This document shows positions 55,764-64,000 of a stretch of DNA of 64,000 nucleotides, piece after piece (position 1 is the first letter of the stretch; each line of letters opens with the position of its first letter). The notes below the pieces were generated by a model that worked only from the letters and a program-made list of their open reading frames with translations, did not search any database and was not told where the DNA came from. Made by a program: the position numbers and the translations under genes. This DNA is from Gambelia wislizenii (lineage: Eukaryota > Chordata > Lepidosauria > Squamata > Crotaphytidae), in assembly GCA_030847615.1 (NCBI GenBank), contig JAUMIR010000005.1:240164645-240228644 (forward strand), written 5' to 3'.

Positions 55764-57229
55764 TAGGGTTGCCAGATCTCAGGCCCTGACCCTGAGTCTT
55801 CACTTTTCATTAGTCATCTTGAAATGGGAGATGAGGGTACAAATTTTCCAGTTTGGGTGGGCTCAGCTCCAGACAAGAAAAAAGCATTGTGTGCAAATCT
55901 ACAGCAGCTTGCTACAATTCCCAAGTCTCAATCTATTAGCTGCTGCAATTTCCAAAAACTTTCCAAAAGGTTTATATATTTACTTTATTATATAACAGGT
56001 GGGAGGGGTACTTTAGAGCCCCACCAATGATGCCAGACTCTCTATTATTATTGGGGGAAAATATTAGCTCAAATGGCTGGCCTGCAAAAAGAGGGTAACT
56101 TCAGGGATATTTTCACCTATGTATACCAGTACTAACTGAACAGAGCACTCCCAGCTTAAAGTGAAATAAAGTATTTTTGTTGGAAATAACACAGGGGATA
56201 TGCTACCATACAAAACATATGCTCTTAAGAACCATACAAGGTTATTGGAAAGAAAGGTGGGGAGGTTGGATAGGGTTATAGTTACCAATCTTGAAGAGTT
56301 CTGTGCAGCGAAGGTGCTCAGACTGATATCTGAGGGTGACACAGAGAACCCAGCAGAGAGGTCTAGGCTGGGGTTTTTATACCCTATTTCATAACCTGAA
56401 GGGGTACTCTGGTTATGACAAAGCTTGGATGGCTTTCTCACCAAATAGACAAAGGGAATGAAACTCAACTGATTGCTTTAATGGCTGGAAGATAGGAATT
56501 AATAGGTTTACAACAACCTTGCACCGCTCGAAAGGAGGGGGTATTAGGTCAGATTTCCTTAGGAGTAGAGTTGGGAATCGTCACTTAATTGCTTGGTTGA
56601 ATTACTCATTGCTGAGGTGCCCAAGAAGGGATTAGCGCATACCTCCTAAACAAGGTATGTTTATTGTTTATTAAGGAGCTAGTCCACAATCCTAATATGG
56701 GCTTGTTTGCCAAACTATTTCTAAGACACATCCCAGGTCATTTTGACCTTCACCTGACTTTTTTTTTTTTTTTTGTTCATCCAAGTCAAAAAGTGCCCAA
56801 TAAATCAAATTATGAGATATCATAGGGAGAGGTAGTAAGGCATGCTCACAACTTAGTTTGTTTCTTCTTTCCCTTGCAATCCTTGTGGCACCAGGATTTA
56901 CCTTCCACTCTGCTCTGCTTTTACCTTCTGGCTAGAAGCAAGTCAGCTTGATTAAATCTTCCTTATATCATCTTCCTAAGTCAATGAAAAGGAACAATTC
57001 CTTCATTTCACCTTGGTCTGGAAGCAGCCTATTTAGCCAACATTTCTGTCTTAATTTCCAAACAGGAAAATGTGTTTTCTACATATATGTGTATTTGAAT
57101 GACAGGCCCTGAGCCATTGTGATTGGTACTTGATGCACAATGCTTAATGACATCACCAGGGCCATCCCTGGGTCCTGTTTTTTTCCTGAAAGTCTCAGGA
57201 CTTAGAACTATCCTGAATTGCCAACCCTA
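55764..57229. mobile_element. hAT element (TAGGGTTGCCA ends), 8-bp duplication, split by an LTR
   Basis: GTTGCCAC flanks both sides (55756-55763 and 57230-57237). The ends TAGGGTTGCCA and TTGCCAACCCTA are inverted; just inside, 'gatctcaggccctga' mirrors 'agtctcaggac'. About 600 bp of hAT-derived sequence remains outside the LTR at 55996-56850. No transposase frame. Same TIR as 42224-42818. Confidence 0.85.
55996..56850 (-). mobile_element. LTR, minus strand, inserted in the hAT element
   Basis: On the minus strand it starts TGTGAGCATGCC (56850) and follows the 35.7 kb LTR almost end to end: 'tatctcataatttg', 'gacctgggatgtgtc', 'gcgctaatcccttc', 'aaagcaatcagttgag', 'ccccttcaggttatgaaatagggtataaaaacc' (TATA at 56384-56375), 'gcttaaagtgaaataaagtattttt' region (poly(A)), 'cagttagtactggtatacataggtgaaaa' and 'ggcatcattggtggggctctaaag'. 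A T16 run near 56759 is on the plus strand. The two copies look similar enough to define the family. Probably a solo LTR. Confidence 0.75.
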
Positions 57230-57239
57230 GTTGCCACTG

Positions 57240-58340
57240 GCAAATCAGTCCAAGCTGATTAAAGGCACTCCCAGTCACTAAAACAGCCTAACCCAAGATC
57301 TTTGTGTATTTCACATTTTTCAACCCCCACCCCACCCCACTTCCTAATATAAAGTGACATTTTGCTCTTTTTTGTCCTCTCTAATCCAAGTCCAGCATGT
57401 TGTTCGAGGCCTGGAAGGCTTCAATCAGTCTTTGAGTGCCACTCAAGAAGTCTCAGAAACAAGACTTACAACGGATCAAAAGCTTGTGTGTTACCTTTGA
57501 TCTACATGGTACCTTGGTTCAGTCAAAGACATCAAGCTATTTGCTGCTCCTCTGTAGCTTTGCTAAGCTGAAAACAGGGTTAAAAACTTTCCCCCTCTGC
57601 TTTTACTTTAGAGCTTTGTTAAAGTGGAGAAACTGATTCAAACAGAATGCATTTGGTAATGGCCTGAAACATTTGATGTCCACTATGTATTTTCCACCAT
57701 ACTTTGTTGACTGCAATTTATGTAACAGAAAATAAACAATTCTGGGCCTCAATCCAATTGCTATTCTTAGCTAAAGTAGACCCATTGAATCTATTGCTGA
57801 ACAGTAAGTCAAAACATGTATAAATCCAATTGAATGGATTTACTCTAACTGAGAATAGCTGTTGGATTTATGTCTAAATTCATTAGAAAAAATTCAGATG
57901 TCATGCTCAGGAAATCTCATTATGGAATCCAACAAATGGTTTCTGTGATCTCCAGATCTCTTCAACAGGCAAATTGTTATAAAAAGCAGAGTGGGGCAGG
58001 GGAGAGGAAGAAGGAAAAACTTGATGTGGAAACCATGATGTCTGCATGGATTAGAAAAGACACCAAATTAAATGGATTAGGCTCTATTAGACGTCATGAA
58101 GGCTTCAGCTATCTCTAGTACTCTGGGCACAAACAGTGATTAAGTCTGCCTCCCTCTTTTTTTTTGGAAATTATTTGTTGCTCCAATTAATTAATTAAAA
58201 CACAAGTTCATTGGTGCTAGAGAACAAAAATAAAGAGAAATATAGCCATTTATATTAGCTAGTAATAGTAAAATTGGTGAAAAAATGTCAATAGAACTAA
58301 ACTGTGTACTGTTACCAGAGCTTGGGAATGTATTTTCAAC
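57240..58340. other. No recognised gene
   Basis: Short frames at 57362-57636 and 57870-58118 lack motifs; no repeat was identified. Confidence 0.4.
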
Positions 58341-58343
58341 TAC

Positions 58344-58430
58344 GGACTTTATCAGACAATCCTCTACAAACATTCTTTTGCTGCTTGGAATGAGTGGAAA
58401 TGGGTGCCCAGACATGCAAAAAGCAAATGT
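58344..58430 (+). mobile_element. MITE fragment, GGACTTTATCAGA family, left end
   Basis: 'ggactttatcagacaatcctc' then 'aaacattcttttgctg' match the left ends at 40853 and 63940. The remainder is lost. Confidence 0.6.
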
Positions 58431-58659
58431 TTTCCAGTATCACTGGTCCTGAGTGTTTCTCCTGAAAACAAGGAGGCACTTCAGTTTTCAGAGATGTCTG
58501 CCAGTGTCCTGATATCTGACTGCCCTACTATCCATCATTCAATGATTAGAAGGTCCTACTGCTTTAGCTATGTAGTTTAAAAAACAAAAAAGACAAAACA
58601 AAACTCAATGCAATTGGTAGCCAAAACTGCCAATGCAAATTTAGGTGGTATCAACAGAA

Positions 58660-60300
58660 TCATAGAATCATAGAATTGTAGAGTTGGAAGAGACCACAAG
58701 GACCATCCAGTCCAACCCCCTGCCACACAGGAAATCATGATCAAAGCATCCCCAACAGATGGCAATCCAGCCTCTGTTTAAAGACCTCCAAGGAAGGAGA
58801 CCCCACCACACTCCGAGGGAGTGTGTTCCACTGCCGAACAGCTCTTACTGTCAAAAAGTTCCTCCTAATGTTGAGGTGGAATCTCTGTTCCTGGAGCTTG
58901 CATCCATTGCTCCGTGTTCCAGTCTCTGGAGCAGCAGAAAACAAGCCTGCTCCATCCTCAACATGACACCCCTTAAAATACTTAAACAGGGCTATCATAT
59001 TGCCTCTTAACCGTCTTTTTTCCAGGCTAAACATACCCAGCTCCCTAAGTCTCTCCTCATAAGGCATCGTTTCCAGACCTTTCACCATTTTAGTTGCCCT
59101 TCTTTGGACACACTCCAATTTGTCCATGTCCTTTTTAAATTGTGGTGCCCAGAACTGGACACATTATTCTAGGTGAGGTCTGATCAAGGCAGAATAGAGC
59201 GGCACTATTACTTCCCTTGATCTAGATACTATACTTCTATTGATGCAGCCCAAAATCGCATTGGCCTTTTTAGCTGCTGCATCACACTGTTGACTCATGT
59301 TCAATTTATGGTCTACTAGGACTCCTAGATCCTTTCGCATGTAGTCTCATTAAGCCAGGTCTCCCCAATCCTATATCTATGCATTTCATTTTTTCACCCT
59401 AAGTGCAGTACCTTACATTTCTCCGTACTGAATTTTATTTTGTTAGCTTTGGCCCAGCTCTCCAGTCTATTCAGGTCATTTTGAATTTTGATCCTGTCCT
59501 CTAGGGTATTAGCTACTCCTCCTAATTTGGTGTCATCTGCAAATTTGATAAGTGTGCCCCTAATTCCCTTATCCAAGTCATTGATAAAGATGTTGAATAG
59601 CACTGGGCCCAGGACCGAACCTTGTGGCACCGCACTGGTCACATCTTTTCAAGACGAAGAGGAGCCACTGCTGAGCACCCTTTGGGTTCGGCCAGTCAAC
59701 CAATTACAAATCCATTGAACTGTTAACTTGTCTAGCCCACATTTTACAAGCTTGTTTGCAAGAATATCATGGGGAACCTTGTCAAAGGCCTTAATGAAAT
59801 CAAGGTATGCGATGTCCACAGCGTTCCCTTCATCTACCAAGCTGGTAACTTTATCCAAAAAAAAGATCAGATTAGTCTGGCATGACTTGTTTCTCTGAAA
59901 CCCATGTTGACTTTTTGTGATTATGGCATTGCCTTCTAAATGTTCACAGACTCTCTGTTTAATGATCTGCTCTAGAATCTTCCCTGGTATTGATGTCAGA
60001 CTAACTGGATGATAATTGTTGGGATCCTCTTTTTTCCCCTTTTTGAAGATGGGGACAACATTTGCTCTCCTCCAGTCCTCTGAGACTTCTCCTGTTCTCC
60101 AGGAGTTCTTAAAGATTATTGCCAATGGCTCTGAGATTATATTTGCCAGCTGTTTTAATACTCTTGGATGTAGTTCATTTGGTCCTGGAGATTTAAATTC
60201 ATTTAGTTTAAGAAGGTATTCCTGTACTACCTCTTTGCTTATTCTGTGCTGGATTTCCCCTATTGTGTCCTCTGTTCCTTTATCCTCTATAGGCATATAT
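58660..60300 (-). mobile_element. CR1 LINE, best preserved copy: RT domain to 3' end
   Basis: Minus strand, about 1.64 kb. From 60295 the frame reads PGPNELHPRVLKQLANII, WRRANVVPIFKKGKKEDPNN, ILEQIIKQRVCEHLE, SQHGFQRNKSCQTNLI, then AYLDFIKAFDKVPHDILANK (motif A, about 59815-59760). After one in-frame stop near 59647 the same frame continues with VPQGSVLGPVLFNIFINDL (motif B) and IKFADDTKLGG (FADD, 59543-59532). A frameshift near 59390-59130 precedes the C-terminal block [13 protein letters not shown]...LFSAAPETGTRSN to the stop. The 3' terminus has 'atcatagaatcatagaattgtagagttgg'. It lacks the endonuclease half. One clean stop and one shift suggest a younger copy than the others. Confidence 0.95.
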
Positions 60301-60410
60301 AGAGAGGTATAGATAGATAGATAGGTAGGTATAGGTATAGGTATAGATATAGGTATAGATAGGTATATATATATAGGTATATATAGGTATACTATATAAA
60401 TATAGTCTCT
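60290..60410 (+). repeat. (GATA/TATAGG)n microsatellite
   Basis: 'agatagatagataggtaggtataggtatagg...' passes into '(TA)n' words. It adjoins the 5'-truncated end of the CR1; the open frame that extends the CR1 RT upstream to 60527 is only this repeat read in frame. Confidence 0.9.
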
Positions 60411-60414
60411 CTCT

Positions 60415-60790
60415 CTCCCCACACACACACTTCTCCTGTCCCCCTCTCCTACACTCCTGCTCTCTCTCCCCTTTTTCCTCTGGATACACACACACACAAA
60501 CACACACAAATGTATACATGTATGCATGTATATGCACTACCATACACACACATATATTTTTAATATATTTGGACTTCTCTCACATACACACATAATCTGA
60601 GAAGTCAAAATATATTTAAACTATAGACACTGCTAGATTTGGTGTGGCCATGTGGGTGGGTGTGCATGCAAGTGTTTCAGGGCTGCAGCTTTTCTTTTCC
60701 CTTAGATTCAAGCATGGTTCTATTCTCTTTCTGTCTCTGAGTGTGTGTGTGTGTGTGTACGCGTGTGCGTGTGTGTGTGTGCGTGCACGC
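60415..60790 (+). repeat. CA- and GT-rich simple-sequence block
   Basis: (CA)n-rich at 60418-60432, 60486-60510 and 60543-60552; (CT)-rich between; (GT)n with GC interruptions at about 60740-60784. Confidence 0.85.
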
Positions 60791-61160
60791 CTATGCACAT
60801 TTATTTGTATCTATCTCAGGACAACTGTGCTTGAATCTGAAAGAAAAGAAAAGCTATAGCCCTGTAACTGGTTGTTATGGGGAAACTGCTTAGCCCTACC
60901 CAACCTCCACACCAACCAACCAACTTCCTTGTTTTCCCAAGTTTCCTTGTAGAGGTGTGAGGGATTTTTGCTCAAACCAGACAATTTGGGTACTGTGCCC
61001 TTCCCGCCCTCTCCCCAGGCTACCTAATTTTAAGGGCCTCCTTTGACAGCTTACTGTGAACAGCAAGAAGAGCTTGGAGCATTTGGGAGCTGCTGTTAGC
61101 CAGTGTGATGGGAACCTGCAGCACTGTGCCTGCTTTCATTCTCCTCCTTTGTGCAGGGGT
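60791..61160. other. No recognised feature
   Basis: No frame or repeat recognised. Confidence 0.4.
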
Positions 61161-61177
61161 GGGGTAAAGAGAAGGAT

Positions 61178-61190
61178 ATATTATTATTAC

Positions 61191-61221
<31 letters not shown>

Positions 61222-61223
61222 TT
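61178..61223 (+). repeat. (ATT)n microsatellite
   Basis: About 14 ATT units with one 'ac' interruption; it gives an artificial Tyr run in one frame. Confidence 0.95.
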
Positions 61224-61634
61224 ACAAATGAACCAAACCTGAAATAACTAAACATGAATTAAAATGTTCCAAAGAAAGAACAGTTTTAAATCTGAAAGTA
61301 CACACAGATGTACTTTTCTGGTATTTTTGATCTCTATCATTTACCCAAATATTTATTTTTTGGTGAAAGTATGCATTTGGTACTAGTTTCCAGAAAAATA
61401 TAGAGCAGGTTTGGGGATGTTTTAAGGGCAGGGAATGGGTGGATAGATGAATGGGTAGATTTACTGATTGCTTGATTTGCTTCCCATGAGAATTTGTTCA
61501 ATGAAAATAATGCTCACCTGTTTTCTCTATAGGTGGTTCAGAAGTCAGAACTCAACTTCAGTGGTAAATTTAAGTAATTTTAGGTGCTGGGTTTAATGAC
61601 TGGGGAAGGAGATATTGTTAGATGGTAATGTTGT

Positions 61635-61712
61635 TTTAAAGAGGTTGCTAGCCACCTTGGGTCCATGAAAATAATAATAGTAATAATAATAATAATAAGT
61701 ATTAATTAATTC
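61635..61712 (+). repeat. LINE-type 3' tail with (AAT)n
   Basis: 'gaggttgctagccaccttgggtcc' followed by '(aat)n' resembles L2-like 3' ends. The coding part is absent. Confidence 0.5.
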
Positions 61713-62250
61713 ATCTACTCCAAAATGGGGTACACAAGCCCTGCTGGATTTAGGGGTCCATGTCTTTCTACCACAAAGTCATGCCTTGATGGTTCTGCCA
61801 TTCAACCGACTTTGGCTGAGTGACTCTACAGTGGGAATAATAATGTGAAGCCTTCACTGGAGAGATTCCCATCTGCCAAAGCTGATAATAAGTGCCCTTT
61901 CATCGCTAATCCATAGATACAACGACTCCTCTGCTCCCTATTTTTAACTTGCAAGCAATTCCAGTGGCACATCAAGTGTGAATATAATTATAGTCTAAGA
62001 ATATTACCACTTCCATTGTGTTCTCCACTCCTTCTCCTGATAAGATAGAACTGTTCAACATGAATACATCGTGAATTAATATTGCCAGCTGATAATAAAA
62101 GGGGCTGATTGGAAAATCCTTATCAGGTTAAGAAGTGATTGAGAACAAAAGGGAGTGTGTGCCTTGGAACGCAGAGTTTAGATTTAGCAACTCTTACGAG
62201 TCAAAAGATAGTTCCACAAAATGCTGAAACTGAAGAGGGGAATGGAAGAG
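61713..62250. other. No recognised feature
   Basis: No frame or element recognised. Confidence 0.4.
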
Positions 62251-62257
62251 CATCTTG

Positions 62258-62345
62258 AAATGTTGTTGCTGTTGTTGTTGTTGTTGTTGTTATTTTATAT
62301 CTCACCTTTCTCTCAATAATGAGACCTAAGGTGGCTAACAGCGCA
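62258..62345 (-). repeat. L2-like LINE tail with (TTG)n
   Basis: (TTG)n at 62261-62291 followed by 'ttattttatatctcacctttctctcaataatgagacctaaggtggctaaca' is the reverse of the tail found at 7020-7090. Confidence 0.65.
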
Positions 62346-62367
62346 TTCACCTCCAGACACACAGTTG

Positions 62368-62907
62368 GGACTTTAACCCCCCCCCCCATTAATGTTCTTT
62401 TGCTGACATATTTTAAAATGTTTTTATGAAAAAGAACCACCACCACCACCAGACCTACCTCCAGCGGCATCAACGAGGCTTCCCCGGCAATAATGGAGCA
62501 CAATTGGAACTCCATTTACTTCCAGGGTTGAGATCTCGCCTATTCTCATGGGAAGATGCTAGTGCTGGAAATTTAAAAATTAAAGCCAATTAAAAAACAT
62601 TAAACATAGAAACAAGCACAGAAACACACTTTAAAAGTCCCAAGTACACAGTCCCAAGTACACAGGGGGTGGGGTGGGTGATAATTGACGCTGTATTCAC
62701 ATGAGTACAATGGCGCAAGGATTCAAACACCGGCAATGCCAGCAACAAAGCACCACAGGAGATCAATTGATGGCTTGGCCCATCAATAAAATAGAACAGC
62801 TTCTAGACTTTACATGATCGGGAAAGGACAACATCATCTGGTATGTGCACCCTTTCATGATCATTAGGTGTCCTTAGGATGCCATATTTGCTGCATCTCA
62901 TAAGTCC
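62368..62907 (-). mobile_element. ~540-bp MITE of the GGACTTTATCAGA family, minus orientation
   Basis: The left end 'ggactttaacccccc' is decayed and the right end is 'gcatctcataagtcc'. Inside are 'cttttgctgacatattttaaaatg', 'tcccatgagaatagg' on the minus strand, 'aagtcccaagtacacag' (a 14-bp direct duplication), 'gatcaattgatggcttggcccatcaat' and the 'ggtgtccttaggatgcc' block. The donor-like site is not preserved. Confidence 0.6.
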
Positions 62908-62914
62908 TTGGTCC

Positions 62915-63310
62915 CACCACTTTCACAGGCATACCTGGCAAGGATACATGAAAGGGCTTTCTTGGCGGCTGGTCCCAGGCTGTGGAACTCTCTCCCACAA
63001 GAATCTGGACACCCCCCACCTTTCTTCTCTCCTTCTGCTGGCAGGCAAAGGAGGCTATTAACTGGTAGCTGCAAACAGTTTTTTCCCTCCATGAAGGGTG
63101 CTATACATTTATCCTCATTATTATGCTTTGAATGCTTTTAGATTGTTTTAAATTAGTGCTGTTTTAAATAGGAAAGTTTATTTAATTGCTTTGAACTGTT
63201 TTCTACAATTTATGATTGGATTTTAGCTCTGTTTTGTTTTAATCATTGTTGTGACTCACCTTAGGACCCTTACTGGGAGCAAGGGAGATTAATTCATTAT
63301 TTAATTATTT
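62915..63310 (+). mobile_element. L2-like LINE, C-terminal end and 3' region
   Basis: The plus frame around 62930-63010 reads ARIHERAFLAAGPRLWNSLPQE, the same C-terminal block as in the minus copy at 7.3 kb. A 3' UTR follows with 'tttaaattagtgctgtttt' and the end 'gtgactcaccttaggacccttactgggagcaa'. 5' truncated. The frame beyond the block is broken. Confidence 0.65.
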
Positions 63311-63319
63311 GATCAATGG

Positions 63320-63936
63320 GCTCCCAATTTTAACAATTCAAAGGCATGGCCCTGATATCCCATCTTTCTTTCTATTCTCTTTTTTAATGGATTGTGTGAG
63401 TTAAGAGAAGAATAGCAGAATCAGTGGGAAAACACAGGAGGGATACAAATGGAAAGGAACCGGTATTCCAAGCCTCCATAAGATTCAGTGATGAGATAGT
63501 GCAACTTTTAAAAAGCCTTCCTTGGATTGAGAAAGGGATAGAGAGAGAGAGAAGAGAAAGCTCTGGCCCTGCTCATCACTGACAATGGTCCAACCTGCTG
63601 GCCAGATATCCCCCCAAAATATTATCTTCAAGAACTTCAATAGTTGGGTGGACTGTTGCCTTCTCTTCAATGGTGGCTTCAGTTTCACTATATATTAGTC
63701 CCTGGAAACCCATTTGTTGTGTTTATGGATATAAGATTCCTGTTTTAGAATTGGAACTTAAAAGTCCTGATTCACATTTATTGAATCAACTAGGCAAATT
63801 GCTGGATGGTTCTTATCCGTTTCAAGCTAATGAGCTATAGGATACAGAGATGAAACTTCTTACTCAATAATTTCTTCCTGCAATCTTGGGTTCATCTTCT
63901 AGGAATGATGGCAGTCTCCTCTAAATGAATGTACTC
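63320..63936. other. No recognised gene
   Basis: (GA)n at about 63538-63558 is the only simple repeat. Confidence 0.4.
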
Positions 63937-63939
63937 TAA

Positions 63940-64000
63940 GGATTTTATCAGACATCCCCCTTAAAACTTTTTTTGCTGGCATTAAAAAATCCATTTTTAT
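63940..64000. mobile_element. MITE of the GGACTTTATCAGA family, cut by window edge
   Basis: TAA (63937-63939) precedes GGATTTTATCAGACATCCCCCTTAAAAC, then 'tttgctggcattaaaaaatccatttttat', identical in order to the left end of 40853-41411. The rest lies beyond the window. Confidence 0.7.

Noticed and set aside
60290..60410. Interstitial telomere-like repeat
   Set aside because: Units are TATAGG/GATA, not TTAGGG.
59649..60527. 292-residue open frame, longest in the window
   Set aside because: Only the C-terminal ~215 residues are CR1 reverse transcriptase. The N-terminal part is CA and TATAGG microsatellite read in frame, so it is not a fused gene.

Overview
The window looks like gene-poor nuclear DNA of a squamate reptile, most likely a lizard (a snake is not excluded). 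It holds CR1 LINE fragments ending in the ATTCTATG octamer, tRNA-headed SINEs whose 3' half is the Sauria/Bov-B type tail, L2-like LINE pieces, Penelope-type termini, LTRs and many short inverted-repeat DNA transposons. I found no convincing host protein-coding exon, no RNA gene, no CRISPR array and no bacterial or organellar gene. The long open frames are either decayed retrotransposon reading frames or accidental frames through simple repeats. Calls rest on reading the sequence by eye and on remembered family features, so family names are less certain than the structures (target-site duplications, inverted ends, nesting).

Layout. 0-12 kb: a SINE tail at the left edge, a TA-flanked Tigger-like element split by a CpG-rich transposon, a 40-bp minisatellite, a ~1 kb inverted-repeat element with an expanded internal tandem array, 3-bp-target MITEs, an L2-like LINE nested in a MITE, a tail of an RTE-like LINE (minus) and a CR1 (plus). 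12-22 kb: a complete 227-bp Tigger-like MITE, a ~560-bp MITE, the first Penelope-like snap-back, a 623-bp MITE with TAA duplications, two RTE-like LINE copies and a CR1. 22-34 kb: an LTR, SINEs, a hAT MITE with 8-bp duplication, an LTR 3' part and the second Penelope-like snap-back with a 12-bp duplication. 34-42 kb: a CR1 split by a SINE that is itself split by an LTR, a solo LTR, a 597-bp MITE and an LTR split by another MITE. 42-50 kb: a hAT MITE with perfect 8-bp duplication, a SINE and a long CR1 split by a MITE. 50-64 kb: an L2-like endonuclease fragment, another RTE-like LINE, two minus-strand LTRs (one inside a hAT element), the best preserved CR1 reverse transcriptase, microsatellites and a MITE cut by the right edge.

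The sequences do not form a pathway. The main biology is transposition history, readable as nested insertions. The most unusual items are (1) two opposite-orientation Penelope-like snap-back elements with hammerhead-like motifs in diverging arms, (2) a dispersed MITE family with 3-bp target duplications that keeps a consensus 5' splice-donor sequence, and (3) several dated nests where an insertion rejoins perfectly when removed.
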